A program made the translations under genes and the position numbers. A DNA stretch of 5,214 nucleotides, from positions 1-5,214 of the forward strand of contig JAAYXQ010000106.1 in assembly GCA_012515825.1 (NCBI GenBank), written 5' to 3'. Position 1 is the first letter of the stretch. The number at the start of each line of letters is the position of its first letter. The notes below the pieces were generated by a model that searched no databases, had not been told where the DNA came from, and saw nothing but the letters and a program-made list of their open reading frames with translations. This document shows positions 4,133-5,214 of this stretch, piece by piece. The DNA comes from Fibrobacter sp. (GTDB lineage: Bacteria; Fibrobacterota; Fibrobacteria; Fibrobacterales; Fibrobacteraceae).

Positions 4133-5214
4133 TTAAAGAGCTGCAATAATAGCGTCACCCATACCAGAGGTACCTACTTTTTGGCAACCTTCGGTCCAGA
4201 TTTCACCAGTACGATACCCTTGAGCAATGACTTTTTCTACAGCCTTTTCAATCGCTTGAGCAGCGGCTTCTTCTTTGAAGGTGTAGCGAAGCATTAAAGC
4301 AGTAGATAAAATTTGTGCAATTGGGTTTGCGATGCCTTTACCTGCAATATCTGGAGCAGAACCACCCGCAGGTTCGTAAAGACCAAAAGACCCTTCGGCA
4401 ATAGAAGCAGAGGGGAGTAAACCCATAGAACCAGTGAGCATAGCACATTCATCAGATAAGATGTCGCCAAAAAGATTTGGGCAAAGCATCACATCAAAAT
4501 CACGTGGACGACGTAAAAGTTGCATAGCGGCGTTATCGACGTAAATGTGTTCCAGTGCGACTTCAGGGTAGTTTGCCGCTACTTCTTTTACCACGTCTCT
4601 CCAGAGAACCATGGTGGTTAAAACGTTTGCTTTATCTACACTGGCGACTTTTTTCCCGCGGAGCATCGCTGCTTCAAAAGCAAATTTGGCAATGCGTTCA
4701 ATTTCGTAGCGTGAATAAATCATGGTGTCAAAGCCTTTTTCATCTGGTCCAGAGCCTTCGCGGCCTTTAGGTTGACCAAAGTAAACGTCTCCAGTTAATT
4801 CACGTACGCAAAGGATGTCAAAGCCATCACCGACGATGTCAGAACGTAAAGGGCAGGCGGCGGCGAGTTCTTTATAAACGCGTGCAGGGCGTAAATTACA
4901 GAATAATTTGAAATGTTTGCGTAGAGGGAGTAATGCACCGCGTTCTGGTTGAAGATGAGGAGGAAGAGATTCCCATTTAGGGCCGCCAACGGAGCCAAAA
5001 AGAATCGCATCACTATTTTCAGCAATTTTTAAAGTGCTTTCTGGAAGAGGAGAACCGTGCTTATCATAAGCAGCTCCACCTACATCTGCCCATTCTTTTT
5101 GAATAGAAAATCCAAATTTTTCAGAAACAACATCTAAAACACGAACGGCTTCTTTCATCACTTCTGGGCCAATTCCATCACCTGGAAGAACCGCTATTTT
5201 ATAATTTTTACTCA
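4133..5214 (-). CDS. leuB: 3-isopropylmalate dehydrogenase, missing only the first base of its start codon
   Basis: LeuB oxidises and decarboxylates 3-isopropylmalate with NAD+ to 2-oxoisocaproate, the third step of leucine synthesis, in the cytosol. Read leftward from the right edge, the sequence starts TG AGT AAA AAT TAT, giving (M)SKNYKIAVLPGDGIGPE; the first base of an xTG start codon lies at 5215. A start at GTG 5161 would delete the conserved GDGIGPE (12-18) and must be wrong. Numbered from that xTG, all key residues fall at the E. coli positions as I recall them: R99, R109, R138 (substrate), Y145 and K195 (catalysis), and D227, D251, D255 (metal). NLRPAR (107-112), RELTGDVYFG (138-147) and the NAD-binding block YEPAGGSAPDIAGKG are intact. 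The total of about 360 residues is normal. No leuA, leuC or leuD lies in the window; they may be to the right, upstream. The ribosome binding site and promoter are also outside. Confidence 0.97.
   Translation of the reverse strand, partial: SKNYKIAVLPGDGIGPEVMKEAVRVLDVVSEKFGFSIQKEWADVGGAAYDKHGSPLPESTLKIAENSDAILFGSVGGPKWESLPPHLQPERGALLPLRKHFKLFCNLRPARVYKELAAACPLRSDIVGDGFDILCVRELTGDVYFGQPKGREGSGPDEKGFDTMIYSRYEIERIAKFAFEAAMLRGKKVASVDKANVLTTMVLWRDVVKEVAANYPEVALEHIYVDNAAMQLLRRPRDFDVMLCPNLFGDILSDECAMLTGSMGLLPSASIAEGSFGLYEPAGGSAPDIAGKGIANPIAQILSTALMLRYTFKEEAAAQAIEKAVEKVIAQGYRTGEIWTEGCQKVGTSGMGDAIIAAL

Noticed and set aside
4119..4134. Inverted repeat AAGAATT/AATTCTT at the leuB stop as a separate terminator
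   Set aside because: It is an A/T-only 7-bp stem apart from one G-C pair, with a 2-base loop. The strong stem at 4066-4101 better explains termination.
4555..5025. Frames of 71 (plus) and 76 (minus) residues inside leuB
   Set aside because: Both are out-of-frame shadows of a fully conserved dehydrogenase gene.
1..5214. A novel defence, mobile or CRISPR-type system
   Set aside because: All seven genes belong to known enzyme families, and no transposase, integrase, spaced direct repeats, toxin-antitoxin pair or reverse transcriptase is visible. Only the radical SAM gene hints at a specialised system, and its partners would lie outside the window.

Overview
The window is AT-rich, densely packed bacterial chromosome carrying seven protein genes, with no RNA genes, mobile elements or CRISPR array visible. 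It reads like a housekeeping region of a Gram-negative-type bacterium. The lineage cannot be fixed from sequence alone. A SlyD-like FKBP, an E. coli-like LeuB and a sigma70-type promoter argue against an ordinary Bacteroidota genome, while the radical SAM gene resembles a family I recall mainly from Bacteroidota. A Fibrobacterota-like organism is a weak guess. Two of the five start codons visible in full are TTG.

Layout. (1) Left edge to 1028, plus strand: a radical SAM/SPASM maturase-type enzyme, cut by the left edge. Its [4Fe-4S] cysteine motif lies upstream of the first possible in-window start, so the gene must begin outside the window. (2) 1029-2317, minus strand: a two-gene unit, SlyD-like FKBP peptidyl-prolyl isomerase then rpiA, joined by a TAATG stop/start overlap. 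rpiA meets the radical SAM gene tail to tail with no bases between the stop codons. (3) 2318-2369: a 52-bp divergent control region with a good minus-strand promoter that would give the FKBP mRNA almost no leader, and a Shine-Dalgarno for the plus-strand gene. (4) 2370-4034, plus strand: low-molecular-weight protein tyrosine phosphatase, a calcineurin-like metallophosphoesterase, and rlmH, the last two overlapping by 4 bp. (5) 4035-4132: a strong bidirectional terminator whose left arm is tandemly duplicated. (6) 4133 to the right edge, minus strand: leuB, complete except for the first base of its start codon.

The genes serve separate jobs: peptide or protein modification, protein folding, pentose phosphate metabolism, phosphate-ester hydrolysis, 23S rRNA methylation and leucine synthesis. 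I see no clear new defence or mobile system. The points most worth following are the cysteine-deficient SPASM domain of the truncated radical SAM enzyme, the near-leaderless divergent promoter, the SlyD-like protein with an acidic instead of metal-binding tail, and the duplicated terminator arm.
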